The notes: generated from the letters alone by a model not told the origin. A stretch of DNA of 64,000 nt from Nymphaea colorata (GCF_008831285.2 NC_045150.1:2554001-2618000), one strand, 5' to 3'; positions 24,301-36,619 are shown, counted from the stretch's first letter. Numbers and translations: made by a program.

Positions 24301-27300
24301 AACTCCTAATATCCCTCGAGTAACCAAGAATCACAGGAGAATTCCCACCTGCTTCCTATGCAACAAGAAAGGTCATGTAAAGCCAGATTGTTGGTATAAT
24401 CCGCAAAATAAGGGAAAAGACATACCAACAAGAGAACAAGAAGGGAGGAATGCAGATAACACAAAGTCAGCCTTCTAAATCTGTGCCCAATGATCTGCAG
24501 CAAATACTTATGACAGCTCTTTCAAAGATGCATTTCAAACAAAATGATCAAGGACAATGATACATAGACTCTAGGGCTGCTACACACATCACTAGAGATG
24601 TACGTAAATTGTCTAACTTATTCCCTTATTTTGGAAGAAGATTTTCACGTGAGATGAATCATATCATTCCATTACTCATACTGGAAATGCACAAATTCCT
24701 ATGACTTCGTTATCCTTGTCTAATATTCTACTTTCCCCAAATATAAAGAAAAACATTGTTTTTGTGTCTAAACTTGTTGACGATACATATTCTTATGTTG
24801 AATTCAATTCACTCCCCCTTCTGCGTATGTCAAGGACCTTCGAACGAAGAAGACGTTCGATAAGGGACATCGACAAGGGAATATGTACGCTTTCAAGGAA
24901 GCTTCGGTATCGTCAGCCATAGCCACTTCTTTGATTGGCTCAACAGTTCCTTCTCAAGTCTCTAATTCATCTTCTAAGCTGCAGGTTCAGAGTCCAGATG
25001 TCTTGAATTTGTTGCAATGTAAGAAGCCTGATTTATGACATAATCGTTTGGGTCATTGTAGTCAGAATTTTATTGAGAAATTTGTTGCAGATGATCTTAC
25101 TCCAAGGTCTAGTTCAGAGTTTGTCTCAGAGGTCAATTAAGTGTTCAAATTGTCAACTTGTAAGAGTCATGTTCTTCCATTTCATACTTTGAATAAGAAA
25201 GCTTCTAAACCTTTTGAGAGTATTCATTTTGATGTATGGGGACCTGCCCCAATTCCTTCATTGTTCGGCAGCCGTTACTATGTTATTTTTGTCGATTCCT
25301 TCTCGTGTTATACTTGGATACATTTTATGAAGTATAAATCTGAAGTCTTCAAACTTTTCCAAGACTTTCACGCCCTAATTTGAAACAAATATTTGTTTAG
25401 TATTGTGCATTTTCAGTGTGATGGTGGAGGAGAGTATCTTTCCCAAGATTTTACTGAATATCTTCGAAATAATGGGATAACTAGACAAATATCTTTCCCC
25501 CATACTCCTCAGCAAAATGGGATAGCGGAGTGAGAACACTGACATATTGTAGACACAGCTTTGAGCATGATACATGATGTCAATGTGCCAACCAGCCTTT
25601 GGGCAGAGGCTTTTCATTTTGCTGTCCACATCATAAATTAACTGCCCATGAGTATTTTGGAAAATAAGTCTCATTATCATGATCTTTATGGTCAACATTC
25701 TGCTTATAATGACCTTCGTGTGTTTGGTTGTGTTTGTTATATTCACATACATTCTTCTTTGAGAAATAAGTTTCAAGATAAAGCTTTCAAATACAAGTTT
25801 GTCGGACACACCACTGATTATAGGGGATATCAATGTTATGATCCTAGCAGCAAGAGAATACAAAGTTCACCAAATGTGGTATTTGATGAGTATGAGTTTG
25901 ATAAGAAATGTACCCCATTCATTAAGTCTTGCTGCAGAAGGAAATCTACAGCCCGTGGTTGAATTTAGAACTCTTGTGGAGAGAAAGTTGGTCATGCACA
26001 TCCTCTTGTCTGTGCAGTCAGAAATGGTTCAATCCAGTGATGATTATAATGTAGATATACCCGAGCGGAATGATGGTTCTTATGTGCAACAAGCTGCACC
26101 TCACCGGTTTTTTGGTTTTGTCTATCATAGAGGAGATCAGGACACAAGTCATGAAGGAATCAAAGAGTCTATAAGAAGATCAGAATGCATTCGTCATCCC
26201 ATTGATCATTGGGTTAGTTATAAAAAATTTTCCCTAGACTTTCAGTTGTTTATGGCTCAAAAACTAAACATGAAGAACCTGTTTCTTACAATGAAGCCTC
26301 CAAAACTCGTCAATGGGTAGAAGCTACGAATGAAGAAATGGAGGCACTCTATGAATGCAAGACTTGGGAAATTGTTCCAAGGCCTCAAGGGAAGAATGTA
26401 GTTGGCTCCAAGTGGGTTTATAAAGTCAACACAAACCGGATGGAAGTATTGATAGGTATAAAGCGAGGTTGGTAGCTACATACAGATACACAATAGTTTG
26501 AAGAAGACTATGACAAAACTTTAAGTCCAAGGATGAAAATGGGCACAATTCGCATCGTCATCTCGTCGGCAGTTGATCATGGTTGGAAGCTTAGCTCTTG
26601 CATAGAGAGTCAAAAGAAGAGGTATACATGGAACAACCGCCAGGGTATGTAGAGAAAGAATGCTGCAAATTGGGTATGTAGGCTTCACAAGTCCCTTTAT
26701 GGTTTAAAACAAACTTCTCGATCGTGAGTTGATAGTTTTTCCCAACAAATTCAACAATGTGGTTTTCATAGAAGTACTCTTGACCATTCTCTTTTTATTT
26801 ATCAAAGCAAGAACATCTCTACTTGGCTTCTTATATATGTTGATGATATTGTTATCACTAAAAAATTGTAATAACCATATTTATGAAGTAAAGAATTTTT
26901 TGATGAAGAGTTTTAAAATGAAAGATTTGGGAGAGTTAAGATATTTTTTGGTGTGAAGGTTGACAAACAACAAGATACTTTGACATTGACACAATAGAAA
27001 TACTCTCTGAATCTTTTGAGCAAGATAGGCATGACAAATTCCAGACCTGTTAGTACTCCTAGTGTATTAAATCAAAAGTTGAGCTCAGAGGAAGGGAATC
27101 TATATCATGATCCTACAAAGTATCGCAGCATTCTTGGCATGTTACAATATCTTACCTTCATTCGGCCATATATTGTATATTATGTGAATCAAGTGTCTAG
27201 TACTCCTAGTGTATTAAATCAAAAGTTGAGCTCAGAGGATGGGAATCTATATCATGATCCTACAAAGTATCGCAGCAGTCTTGGCATGTTACAATATCTT

Positions 27301-30300
27301 ACCTTCATTTGGCCATATATTGTATATTATGTGAATCACGTGTCACGATTTATGCATGCTCCTAGAAACAATCATATGGATGTTGTTAAACAAATCTTAA
27401 GGTATTTGAAAGGCACAATTGGAGATGGCTTGTCTATTGCAATAGTGATTCTTGTAAAAGGCATGAGCTAATTACTTACACAAATGTAGACTGGGCAAGA
27501 GATCCAGATGAGAGGAAATCAGTTTTAGGCTATTGTGTTTTTACTAGAAAAAATCATGTTACTTGGGGTAGTCAGAAACAAAAGGCCATAGCCCGATCTA
27601 GTATGAAAGCTAAATATAGGTCTATGGCAGCAGGGCTTGCCAAAGCTACATGGGTGAGAAATCAACTGGGCGATTTAGGAGAGCCTATTATTCAATCCTC
27701 CTTATTGTGTGAGAATCAAAGTACCATCAACATAGTTTTTAATTCCCATTCTTCATGGTAGGATGAAGCACATTGAGATTCATCAACACTTCATTTGTCA
27801 AAAGGTTAAGGACAAGGAGATTGAATCATGTCACATTCGCAACAATAATCAATTTGTTGATTTGCTTACAAAGGGTTTGACTAGTCATCAATTTTGGTTT
27901 CTCAAGAGCAAGTTGTGCATGGTAAAAGGAACATGCACAACTTGACGGAGGATGTTAAAGGATGACCAGACGGGTTTGGATCTTGGTCCAGGTCCAAACC
28001 CATCAGAAATAAGCGTTGTTTCATTTCTGTTTTATTTCTCACGTGCCTTTATGTTTCATTAATGGCATATGAAGTAATTTGGTGTACCCTTTTGGTGGCC
28101 TTGTATCTAACAAGAGATTATAAAGTTTAGGGTTGAGACTGCATGCAGTTATGGCAGTCATCTCCCTTCTCTCCTCTTGTCTTCTTATTCCTTATTTTCT
28201 GCAAGACTAAATTGTGGTGAATATCAAGACTGATATTCCAAAAAACTGACATCCACTTCTCTTCCCACTTCGCATAACCAAGCCCCTTCTCTCTTGCTAA
28301 ACAAGTCGCTTTCCTGCACAACCATCTAGGCAAACGTGTCCAACCTCATGGCACCACCGCCACCCTACTTTTGCACTTTCTCTGTCATTCCTCCTTACCA
28401 CGATACCAGCTCCATTCCCTTGCACCCCATGTCACAAAAAACACATTTTTTTCGAAACAAACACAATCAATTAAATTGCCGTTTAAAACTTAAAAAAAAA
28501 ACCATTTTTTTGAAAAGAAGCATTAAAAATGAAAACAACGTGTTTTTCGTTTTTTCATTTTTTTCATGCTTTTTTAATGCCAAACAGTTTTTTTTCATTT
28601 TTTATTTGTTGAAAATCTACTTATGTTTTGATGTTTGTGTTATTAGTTTCTCACTTATTTTGTTTTCCCCACAGTTTTTAGTTTTTTTTAATTTTTAAAA
28701 GTTTACCATATTTTTTCTTTTTTTTCCCCTTTTTTTTCAAGCTCGCCATATTATACCCGAGACAAACCTCACCGTTTAAAACTCTAAAACGTTATTTGTG
28801 ACTATGCTTGCACTCATATGAACTCTAACACAGCCAAACCAAAATAATTTTAATGATAGTTGCTTCACTTTTAAAATTTTGAAAAGCTTTTCTATATTTT
28901 TTAAATATTTTTGAGAGAAAAATAGCAAAAAACATAGCTTTTCACAAAATTCTACTATTATCCTTTACATATTTTTAATTTTTTTGAGTTCCTGAGATTT
29001 TTCCAGGAAAAACAACTTTATCAAAAAATACCTGAAAAAAAAAGCTCAACATTAAAGCTCGACAACTACATTCATGTCTATATTTCATAGATCTGAGAAC
29101 TTCAGATTCTCAGAGACCAGAATAAATCAGCACCATTAGGACTTTAAATGTAAATACACGTTCTGCAGGAAGATGACAAAATATAATCTTGAAAGGATAC
29201 TTTCCACCACTGCTGCCATTCTGCACATATGTAGAGTAGTGGGAGTATGAAAAAAAAAAATCAGTTTGTTGATCACATACCTGGAATCTCTACAATCTCA
29301 ACAGCCTTTAAGAATGTGGAAAGAATTAGAAAGGCCAGACCTGGAATCTCTACAATCTCAACAGCCTTTAAGAATGTGGAAAGAGTAAAAGTGGTCGGAC
29401 AGTTTCATGTACAGAAAGTTCAGGATTAGCTTATTTAGTGGAACAATCAGCCATACATAGGTTGAGTGAAATTTTAAGCTTGAGAAAGCAACAGACAGAC
29501 TGCATCTTAGAATGCTTTCAAATACACAAGCACCTACCAGCAGATACATTAAGATCAGACCCTGTCGCACAAGTTGTAAATTCATTAGGTAGTAATATCC
29601 TTATCCCAACCACTATAAATACCAATAAGGGTAGATAAAAGGGCAATCGGGACCTTAGAGTTCCGCCACAAAATTGTATCCATTCTCCATTTTATCCTTT
29701 TAAGCTCCATAGTTCTGAAGAATGGATAAAATAAGTCGATCAATGACAGATGAAATGGAGCATGGATTCCCCAAGTTATCCTTTCTCCATTCTAAACTTC
29801 TAAGCACCACAAGAAAGTACGAATTGATAGATCTCATGACAGAAACCTGGTGGAAGCAGTGGAGATCAAGAGACCAATGATTTCCCCTAGCTACCATAAT
29901 TCCAAAGGATGCAAGCATCAAAAGTTTAAAATGCTGTTCATGATAAAAGTTTGAAAGGATTAATCTCCTTTCTAACAATCATACTTTAATCCTTCAAAGG
30001 TTTTCTTTACAACCTTGAAAGGATTACAATATGACTATCAGAAAGGTGATTAAGCAAGAATCCATTTTAACTTTAAACTCATGTTCTTTGCAGATTACAT
30101 CTCTGTGAGACATTTAGTAACTCAGTAACTGTACCAGCTAGACACTCAATGCTATTGCCTGTTATGCCTTGGAACTAGGTGAACAAGGCAGACTAGAAAT
30201 AGCAACAAGAATATCTACTTGGGAATAAAAGGACTATATGAGGTTTTTAATTCAATACCTTCCATCTGACTGCCTTCTACTGCTTCTGGCACAACAAACA

Positions 30301-32147
30301 ACAGTTGCTGCAGACTTCCACACTTTAGGATGTGGAAGACAATGGTAAACAATGTCTTTCATTGCAACCCATTCACAAATCCTTCTGCCCATACTAAAAG
30401 CCACTTTGATGACCATGATGATAATGAAATGCAGCTTCAAGTCCTAAAGTGCTTAGCATTATTAGAAGAGTTTGCTTAGGTTTGTCTTGTTCAGAAGTTG
30501 ACATGGCTGTTTTGATTTCCCTACATCAAAGTGATGTTTTCCACATAAATGGAATCATGATCTATCTGCTAACCAAATACTTGGTTCATCAATTTTAACT
30601 CAGGTTTCTAAAATTTCCAGATATTAATGGCCATGCATAGAGTCGTCTACATATATTGGCATATTTTGTTTCTTTCTTCATATTCAAATGTTATCAGCTA
30701 GGTAAGCAATCTTGAACCTATTTATTCGTACAAGGAACAGCTGCTCCATGGCCTCCATTAATGCAAAGAAGTTCCATGTACTCACACTTTCTCGTAACCA
30801 TAATCAATCACTCCACATTCCTTAAAGCATCATAGCTATACTCCTGTCCCTCATGGGACCTTGAACTTTATGTGACATTTTGATCAAACAGGATCAGATG
30901 GTAAATGGTAATCCCTCCTTCTCCAAACTTTTGAACTAGCTATGCCTTTATCTACCCATTTGCAGTAACATCGGAGGTACAAACTTTTGCTTTCATAATC
31001 TGGTTGCATGTTTTTCAGAACTCAAACACAAATATGCCAGATTGCTTTCCATAAAAGGAACTAATAAAGAATGAGCGGCAGAATATTGCCACCTGCAGGG
31101 AAAATGAAGGTTGGCTATTTGTCCACTTGATTGAATAGGTCACTCGCAAGATTGGTCATTGGAGAGACTAGCTAAAAGTGATTCTCTTACAAACTCATTG
31201 TAGTTAGGTGGATGGAATGCAAAGCAAGCATAGGTTACCTATTAGAAAAAACTTCACGATGGAATACAAAACAAGCATAGGATACCTATTCGAAAAACTT
31301 CACGGGCTACATTCACTGGAGAGGTACCTCCATGAGTGCAGCCAAAAACTGCTAAGCTAATGTTTTCAAGAAATGGTCTCCATAAGCCAATGATTTTTAT
31401 ATTTTTAGACTAACAGTGTGCTTCATCCCTTTAATAATCAATGCATTAGGAGGTCCAAAATAAGGTTTAAAAAAAGCTTAAATCTATAATAGAATACCAA
31501 AGGAGTACTTTGCACTCTAAATCAGGAGGAAAAAGTATAAAAATAACTTAAGAGCAAGTTTAACACACAGGTGAAAAGTTGACTTTCAGGCCCATAAAAA
31601 ACACAGGAGTGATCGAAAAAGAACATTACTGAAGAGGTAACAGATGATGAGAAAGAAAACCAGAACTACCACCCGTAAATTACAGTACATCTTAGACCAC
31701 GGCAGTTGACTCCAAGGCCAAAGTCCTACTAAAGAAATATTGGATAACTTTTCAAATTTCAATCATGCAAGTGGAAGCACAAATGGAATCCATGAGTGCA
31801 GTTCCATGTTAGAAGCGTTCAACGTTATATCTGAGGTTATTCAAGAATTAAATCACAAATACCAAAGAGATAAGGAAGCCACTATCCGAAGGAAAAGTGA
31901 CAACGAATAGATGAACCAAAGGGCAGTATATTCTTTCTCACCATGACAAGGAGAGGCTAGAGAGGCCTAAGCTGATGGCATCCCTCCAGCACGTACACAC
32001 ACCAGATGCCACAATAACAGTACGGTCATCTGCAAGCGATAAAATCCGCAAAATAAGCTCTGGAGGAAGGTCCTTCCATTCGCCAGGCAAGTTGTTCCCA
32101 ACAACAGCAAGTTGCTCCAGCTCCATGGCCAAGATCTCTGTTGTCAT
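19250..32147 (-). CDS. SKP2: F-box / leucine-rich-repeat protein, SKP2A/SKP2B-like
   Basis: Coding exons (minus): 32147-31942, 20292-19944, 19872-19731, 19614-19250; phases 2, 0 and 1 join into 353 residues (Arabidopsis SKP2A/B are about 360). Residues 20-68 are the F-box (EWKDLPPELILRILSLADDR, then SGVCTCWRDAISLGLSSL), which binds SKP1/ASK in an SCF ubiquitin ligase. The rest is a run of cysteine-containing LRRs, for example LVKLNISGCSDFSDDALAFL, LQFLNLGWCEGVGDVGVMSL and LRSLGLYYCQNITDRAMYSL, ending with HSLIISGCLSLTSVHCACAL. Family knowledge: SKP2-type F-box proteins target cell-cycle factors such as E2Fc/DPB for degradation, and SKP2A binds auxin. The ATG used is at 32147, 14 bp inside an exon whose acceptor ends at 32162, so a leader intron is likely. 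Intron 1 is 11.65 kb and carries a Copia element and other repeats. No broken frame is seen; gene activity is inferred. Confidence 0.93.
21220..21300. repeat. (AT)n microsatellite, about 80 bp
   Basis: Pure AT repeat that abuts the left end of the CGTATCG-word element. Confidence 0.95.
21302..22212. mobile_element. Short inverted-repeat element with CGTATCG-word arms
   Basis: The left arm starts AACGTTATCACTGGCATAAC and repeats CGTATCG/ATCGTA words; the right arm, read inverted, starts AGTGTTATC and repeats GTACGATACGG/GTATTATAC words. The arms are weak mutual inverses (GTTATC near both ends). The interior is AT-rich and is interrupted by a second element at 21865-22034. A target duplication cannot be judged because the flank is AT repeat. 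There is no coding capacity. Confidence 0.55.
21865..22034. mobile_element. GGCGGAGC-type short element, nested
   Basis: The ends are CAGTGGCGGAGCTAG and, inverted, CAGTGGTAGAGCCAC. Flanking 8-mers are TCGTATAG and CCATATAG (6 of 8 match), consistent with an aged 8-bp target duplication. It is 170 bp long, non-coding, and sits inside the CGTATCG-word element. Confidence 0.65.
22240..22340. repeat. Possible one-ended remnant with GCACC words
   Basis: GC-rich words (GCACCGCACCCACAC) ending in GTGTGCCATAG resemble the right end of the CTATGTCACC element at 55485-55741. No matching left end is seen. Confidence 0.35.
22400..23515. other. Intronic stretch left of the Copia coding region
   Basis: By comparison with the second Copia (about 670 bp between primer site and gag), the 5' LTR and primer site should lie near 22500-22850. 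I cannot find either the LTR start or a TGGTATCAGAGC primer site, so the left part of the element is lost or too diverged. The word CATAGCAGGGA occurs twice near 23384-23412. Confidence 0.4.
23516..27952 (+). mobile_element. Ty1/Copia retrotransposon internal region, broken
   Basis: Antisense within intron 1 of the SKP2-like gene. Gag starts at 23516 (LTQLVHQKLTHINYLTWKRQ) and is cut by a stop at 23762, resuming at 23955-24323. A CX2CX4HX4C zinc knuckle (CFLCNKKGHVKPDC) lies at 24350-24391. The protease site reads DSRA at about 24567 instead of DSGA. Integrase shows HNRLGH near 25040, FDVWGP and FVDSFS at 25225-25300, and QQNGIAE followed by a stop near 25512-25535. Reverse transcriptase shows GSKWVYKV near 26400 and an intact WLLIYVDDIVIT near 26822-26860. 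RNase H begins VDWARDPDERKSVLGYC near 27485. There are many stops and shifts, so it is dead. Only the right LTR is found. Confidence 0.92.
27052..27345 (+). repeat. 147-bp in-frame tandem duplication in the Copia pol
   Basis: Two copies, 27052-27198 and 27199-27345, both beginning AGTACTCCTAGTGTATTAAA, differ at only a few positions. 147 is 49 codons, so the frame (27016-27471) stays open. The duplicated segment lies between the reverse transcriptase and RNase H domains. Confidence 0.92.
27953..28205 (+). mobile_element. 3' LTR of the first Copia element
   Basis: Starts TGTTAAAGGATG directly after a purine-rich tract (GACGGAGGA), as expected for a polypurine primer. It shares TTTAGGGTTGAG(A/G)CTGCA and following CT-rich blocks with the LTR at 51751-52076, so the two are the same family. 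The right limit is approximate. Confidence 0.7.
28431..28802. mobile_element. GTCACAAA-type short inverted-repeat element, copy 1
   Basis: The left end is GTCACAAAAAACACA; the right end, inverted, is GTCACAAATAACG. The interior is strongly T-rich. It shares colinear blocks with 48960-49379 (GCCAAAC, TTTCTCA, ACCATATTTTTT, CACCGTTTAAAA). No clear target duplication is seen. Non-coding. Confidence 0.7.
28803..31941. other. Right part of SKP2-like intron 1
   Basis: No recognisable element apart from the short tandem repeat at 29281-29385. Mixed AT-rich sequence with small frames that match nothing I know. Confidence 0.4.
29281..29385. repeat. 60-bp tandem duplication in the SKP2-like intron
   Basis: Two copies starting CTGGAATCTCTACAATCTCA at 29281 and 29341, nearly identical for about 45 bases. 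They lie in a small open frame (29247-29429) with no known relative, and I do not call that frame a gene. Confidence 0.85.
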
Positions 32148-34130
32148 ACCTCTCACAGCTCCTGTAATTCAAACCCAAAAATTGTAATTGGCCCCCTTCT
32201 CCCACCCTAATACGAAACACCAAGAGACCAGCAAGGATGGAAAAAAGAACAGGCGTACACAGAACAGGGCGAAAAAAAAATGGTAAACACCCAATTTCTC
32301 CCAGCCAACTATACGAGTCCAGAAGTAATATAAGGAAAACCCAATCAGAGAATAGCCATCGATAACAAATCGTCAAACGAATCCTCTGTTCGTACATAAC
32401 ACACACGCGCGCGCAGAGCGAGCGAGAGAGAGAGAGAGAGAGAGAAGGTTATAAGTGGCAACATGCATGACCGTGGACTACTGCCCTGCCGAAACGTGGT
32501 GCTAGACTTAGCTACAATAGCAAGAAAAGACAAACCCTGACAGTCAGGGTTTCTAGTCAAAGACCACAGAATCCCAGCATGATCCAATGAGAGTCTTTTC
32601 TCAAAGAAACTAGTCATGTAGACGAAACCCTGTATATGTCATAGGTCAGAAGGAATTCATCAAATGACGCAACCGTGCCAATGGAGAACCAAATTCTGAA
32701 GGACTTGAAACCACAGAAGATCATCGTCACCGGCCAAAGGATAGCTTCCTGAAGAGCATGACTCATCCGGTAGTTGATACTGACGGCTCACCACATAGAG
32801 AAACTATGATATCTAGAAACCAGTATACCAATGCCAACCCTGAAATTCAATCGACAAGAAGCACTTCTGATGGAATGTAATGAGTTTCACGGCTTTGCAA
32901 ATAGCTTACAGACCAGTTAAAGCATCAAAAGAGGAAATTCTGCACTTTAGGTACAGGAAGACCATATACCTGAACGACACAACAAGCAAAAGCATCGGAA
33001 CGAAACGATCCATTAACGGGAAAAGAATAAGAAAAGGAGTTGAAAAATCGATTTCTTTCAGCAACAAGGATCCCATTTTGCATGCATGGAAACGAAACCA
33101 TCCCAATATCACCAAGCCAAACACCCAAAAAATACCACCCAAAGAAGCCCAAGATATCAAAACATCTTTTTGAAGCCCCACCCTAAGACGATTATCTCAG
33201 GCAACACAGACCCTAATTCAGCATGTCATAAGCAGCAATACAACAAACGAGTCTCTAAACCGAAAACCACTAGCTCTCAAGACAAAGTCCCTACAAGAAA
33301 CGAGAGTGAACAGAAGAAGGAGAAGCAACGAGGGAAGAAAAAATGAACTGAACAATCGGGAAAAGGATCGGTTGACTACGTGTCCGATATCCGGTGACGT
33401 GGGGCCGCCGTAAAACTTCAGGTGCACCCTTCTCGTACAGAGGATTGATCAGAACAGCGACCACCTTTTGCCAGAGGGAGAGAGGGAGGGGGAGAGAGAA
33501 AGGGGAGGAGTGTGCGGAAAGCTAGGCACGCGTTTCTCAAAATAAATACAGACATAAACAGGGTGGGCATCCGTTTGTGAACAGAAAGACAGAGATAAAC
33601 AAGTTGGGCATCCGTTTCTCAACAGAAATACAGAGATAAACAAGGTGGGCATGCGTTTTTTCGTACACAGAGAGAGACAGAGAATGAGAGAAAAAACGTT
33701 GATGGTGGGAGTTGAACTTGCCAAGAGGGAGGGAGGACGGGCGCGGTTTACCACGGCGGAATAAAATAACACGAGAAGGTCGGCGGATAGCACGTGGCTT
33801 TACCACGGCTCACCATTGTAGGATGGCAGAGGACCTCGCCTGAGCCCAAAAGCGCAGGAATGAAGTGGACGCTAAACCTCTGATCCATGGAGGGGAGGAC
33901 CCACCGCAGAGCTCCTTCTTTGGTAGCCCCAGAAGAAGTTATCTTTGATCTCGTTGGCTCTTGTGGAGGTGCTTTGTTCCCCAGGAGAGTCAAAAGCCCT
34001 GGTCGCAATCCTGTCTCACGCCTGGACACTCGCCTCTTCTGCCCGCAGCAACCGAGAACCAGTAGTTCACTGAGCCGGACAGTGTGCAAAACCACTCATG
34101 TTCTAAATTTACTGTCATGAGCGCCACTTT
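32148..34130 (-). promoter_or_regulatory. 5' leader, leader intron and promoter region of the SKP2-like gene
   Basis: The minus-strand acceptor TTTGAATTACAG at 32162 opens the exon with the start codon, so transcription starts further right. Purine/pyrimidine-rich sequence, a (GA)n tract at 32424-32446, and a CT-rich (minus strand) block at 33470-33510 fit a leader and promoter. I cannot place the leader exon or transcription start. Confidence 0.4.
33547..33668. repeat. 41-bp tandem repeat, about three copies
   Basis: The word GGGCATCCGTTT or its variant recurs at 33565, 33606 and 33647 (41-bp step), joined by CAGAAA-TACAGAGATAAACAA blocks. It lies in the presumed promoter of the SKP2-like gene. 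Confidence 0.85.
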
Positions 34131-36239
34131 CAAGCTGCAAATTAAGTTTCATTCTCTTGCACAAGAGCAACTCATCGGGTGAGTAGGAAGGTTAACTAAT
34201 CTAGTGAAAACGGAAGTTTCCCTTGAAAAGATGGTGAGATCTTATATGCTTCAACTTCAACTTTGTACATAAAACTCACCTTCTCTTACCATACATGAGC
34301 ACCATTCTTTTACCATGAAAAAGTTTAAATTAGTGGTTAAACTTAAGTGAATTTAGGTCCAATATAGGACAGTTTCACTAAACTCATGTCACTAAACTCG
34401 GGTCACTGCTTCATAACAAATTAAAAATTTGTTAGCTATACATTTACTGCTCATTTAATGCTCAATGGAAAAAAAAAAAAAAAAAAAAAAAAAAATTGGC
34501 TTCACTCCTATCCCCACAAATCTAACATGTGAACATATCAAATAACATGTCTTACTGCCCTTTTGACCTATACCTCTCGAGGTCTGAAATAGAAACTTAT
34601 GTAGAAGAAGTCGTCTAAATAATATTTGAATCTAATCATAGAGAAATCTTTGAATACGTGTGTCAAAGAGAAATCTTTGAATAACAGTTTTAGGTCCAAA
34701 AAGATGAGCAGCGCTCATTTTGGACCAGAGCATGGACGAATTTGTGCAACCTCCTCTCCTAGTCCCGACTTAATACAGTAAAAAAAAATGGAATAAAAAT
34801 AAAATAAAGACCATGCCTTACTAACATCCGATCCGATAGCCTCCATTGAATTCCGTTTATTGTTGTCAAATTTGTAGCAGAATTTTATTTTTGTTCCTTT
34901 CTTTTGTCTGTAATCTTAAAAACTCAAATTGTGTATTCTAGTTTTTTATAAAGTCCACAAAGTATTCGTCAAAACTGTCAACTAAGAGCTGAACGTGTAG
35001 CTTTAGCTTTTCCTCAATATTATCTTTTATCATTAAATTATCATCAGAATATGTTAAGTGGTTTATTGTTAATGAAGATTTATTTTAAGGCTTTTTAACA
35101 TTCTTTTTTGCAAATGCAACTTAAGAAAAATTTGAAAAGATTATTTTTTTTAAAGTTATAGGCAAAACATAAACCACAAAATGAAAAATTTTTCCTTTTC
35201 GTATTGAAAGGAGATGAAGGCGTCATCATCTTTCAAAGGCGTCATCATCTTTACAAGGCGTCATACAATAGACAAGGAAGGAAGAGGAGAAATAGGAAAG
35301 CGTAGTCCTCAAGGCAATTTTCAAATGGGCAAGTCGATTCCTATAGAATTGACATCAAACGGAGCTGACCCAAGAGTGCCACTTGTGAAATTTTAATATA
35401 TATTTTTTAAATTTTCTTTTGTGAGTGATTTTATATTGTTCATTTATTTTTGACAACAAGTAATTTGTTTTAATATTTTTTGTTGATGCAAAATCTATTC
35501 AACTGAATAGGTTATGGGTGAACACGGTTTCCCACCTTCTACTGAAGTTGCCACCCAACTTTTTATTTTTCCATGATATAGGGTCTGCTTGAATTGGTCG
35601 CCTCTTGGCCTCCACCCCAATTGTTGCGCCAACCCCTTTGAAAATATCGACACTCGGGTCGAACTCTTGGGTGCATTTTAATTCGGTGTAGCTAAAAAGG
35701 CCGAAATCTCGAAAACAAAGCCTATCCATTTACAATGTCCCCACCTCATGCAGGTTCTCTATGCATCATTAGCATGATTAATAACACAGTCTCAGGGAGC
35801 TATACAATTTAGATTATTTGCATACTAGTGGCTTCAAATAATTTTGTTTATTACATGTTGGTGTCCCTCAATTCTAAAGTTTTCTATAAGTTTTAAAATT
35901 GGGTCGCTGGTGTGGGTGATATGTAGGTAATTGTCTAAGCCTGACCAACAAAAAAATGCTTATTTTTATATTGATATTTCAAAGCAATTTTTTTCGTTTA
36001 TATATTGGTGCCCCTTAAAAATTTATAAGTTCACAATTAGTGTCCACTGACCATAATTTTTTGGCTCCATTCCTGATGTTAGCATTTTTCAGCCAAAAAA
36101 AATCTGCTTTTCCCACTTTTTATAAATATCTAAATACAGCACCATAAAAAAGTTTATGCAACAAAATGAAGATTGTAACTCGATCTAAGGTTTTAGCTTG
36201 ACACCATTTACATTTCTCCGTCAACCCTTGCTGCCATTA
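34131..36239. other. Intergenic, no gene recognised
   Basis: AT-rich. Holds a pure A run of about 27 bases (34469-34495) and a short GGCGTCATCATCTTT duplication near 35217-35265. Neither is part of a recognisable element. Confidence 0.45.
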
Positions 36240-36532
36240 GGGTGTTTGATTCCCTAATGTCAAAAATCAGAGGTGATTTTATGATTCTGGGATCTTAAAT
36301 CCAAATATTTCAGATCAATTTAGGGTCTTAAGTACTTTGCTTGATTGATGCATGGATTACATGATGAATTTGTCGTCCTCTCATTTCAAAATCCACGAAT
36401 CTCAAGTCAGACTATCTCCTTTAATTTGTGATTCATGCATAATGTCTATCTTAAATTCATGATTTTCATTAAAGCCATGGTTCCACCTTAATTCAGCCTT
36501 CAGGTTTAAGATCCCTAGTAGCCAGACACCCC
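36240..36532. mobile_element. GGGTGTTTG-type short inverted-repeat element
   Basis: The left end is GGGTGTTTGATTCCCTA; the right end, inverted, is GGGGTGTCTGGCTACTA. Subterminal words such as 'gatcttaaatcc' occur near both ends in opposite orientation. Non-coding, with no clear target duplication. Confidence 0.5.
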
Positions 36533-36619
36533 CTTGTCTTATCCATCTCATATATTCTATGTAAATCCATTTATTATTTTCTTTTATGGTAATAGTACTT
36601 GGTTTTAGTATCCACTTAG

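Noticed and set aside
32148..32156. Upstream GTG start for the SKP2-like protein
   Set aside because: Not an ATG; the first ATG in the exon is at 32147 and precedes the whole F-box.
33449..33806. Two overlapping frames with repeated hydrophobic blocks
   Set aside because: They translate the 41-bp tandem repeat in two phases; no sign of a gene.
34469..34495. Long A run as the tail of a retroposed gene
   Set aside because: No coding or SINE/LINE sequence and no target duplication found on its left.
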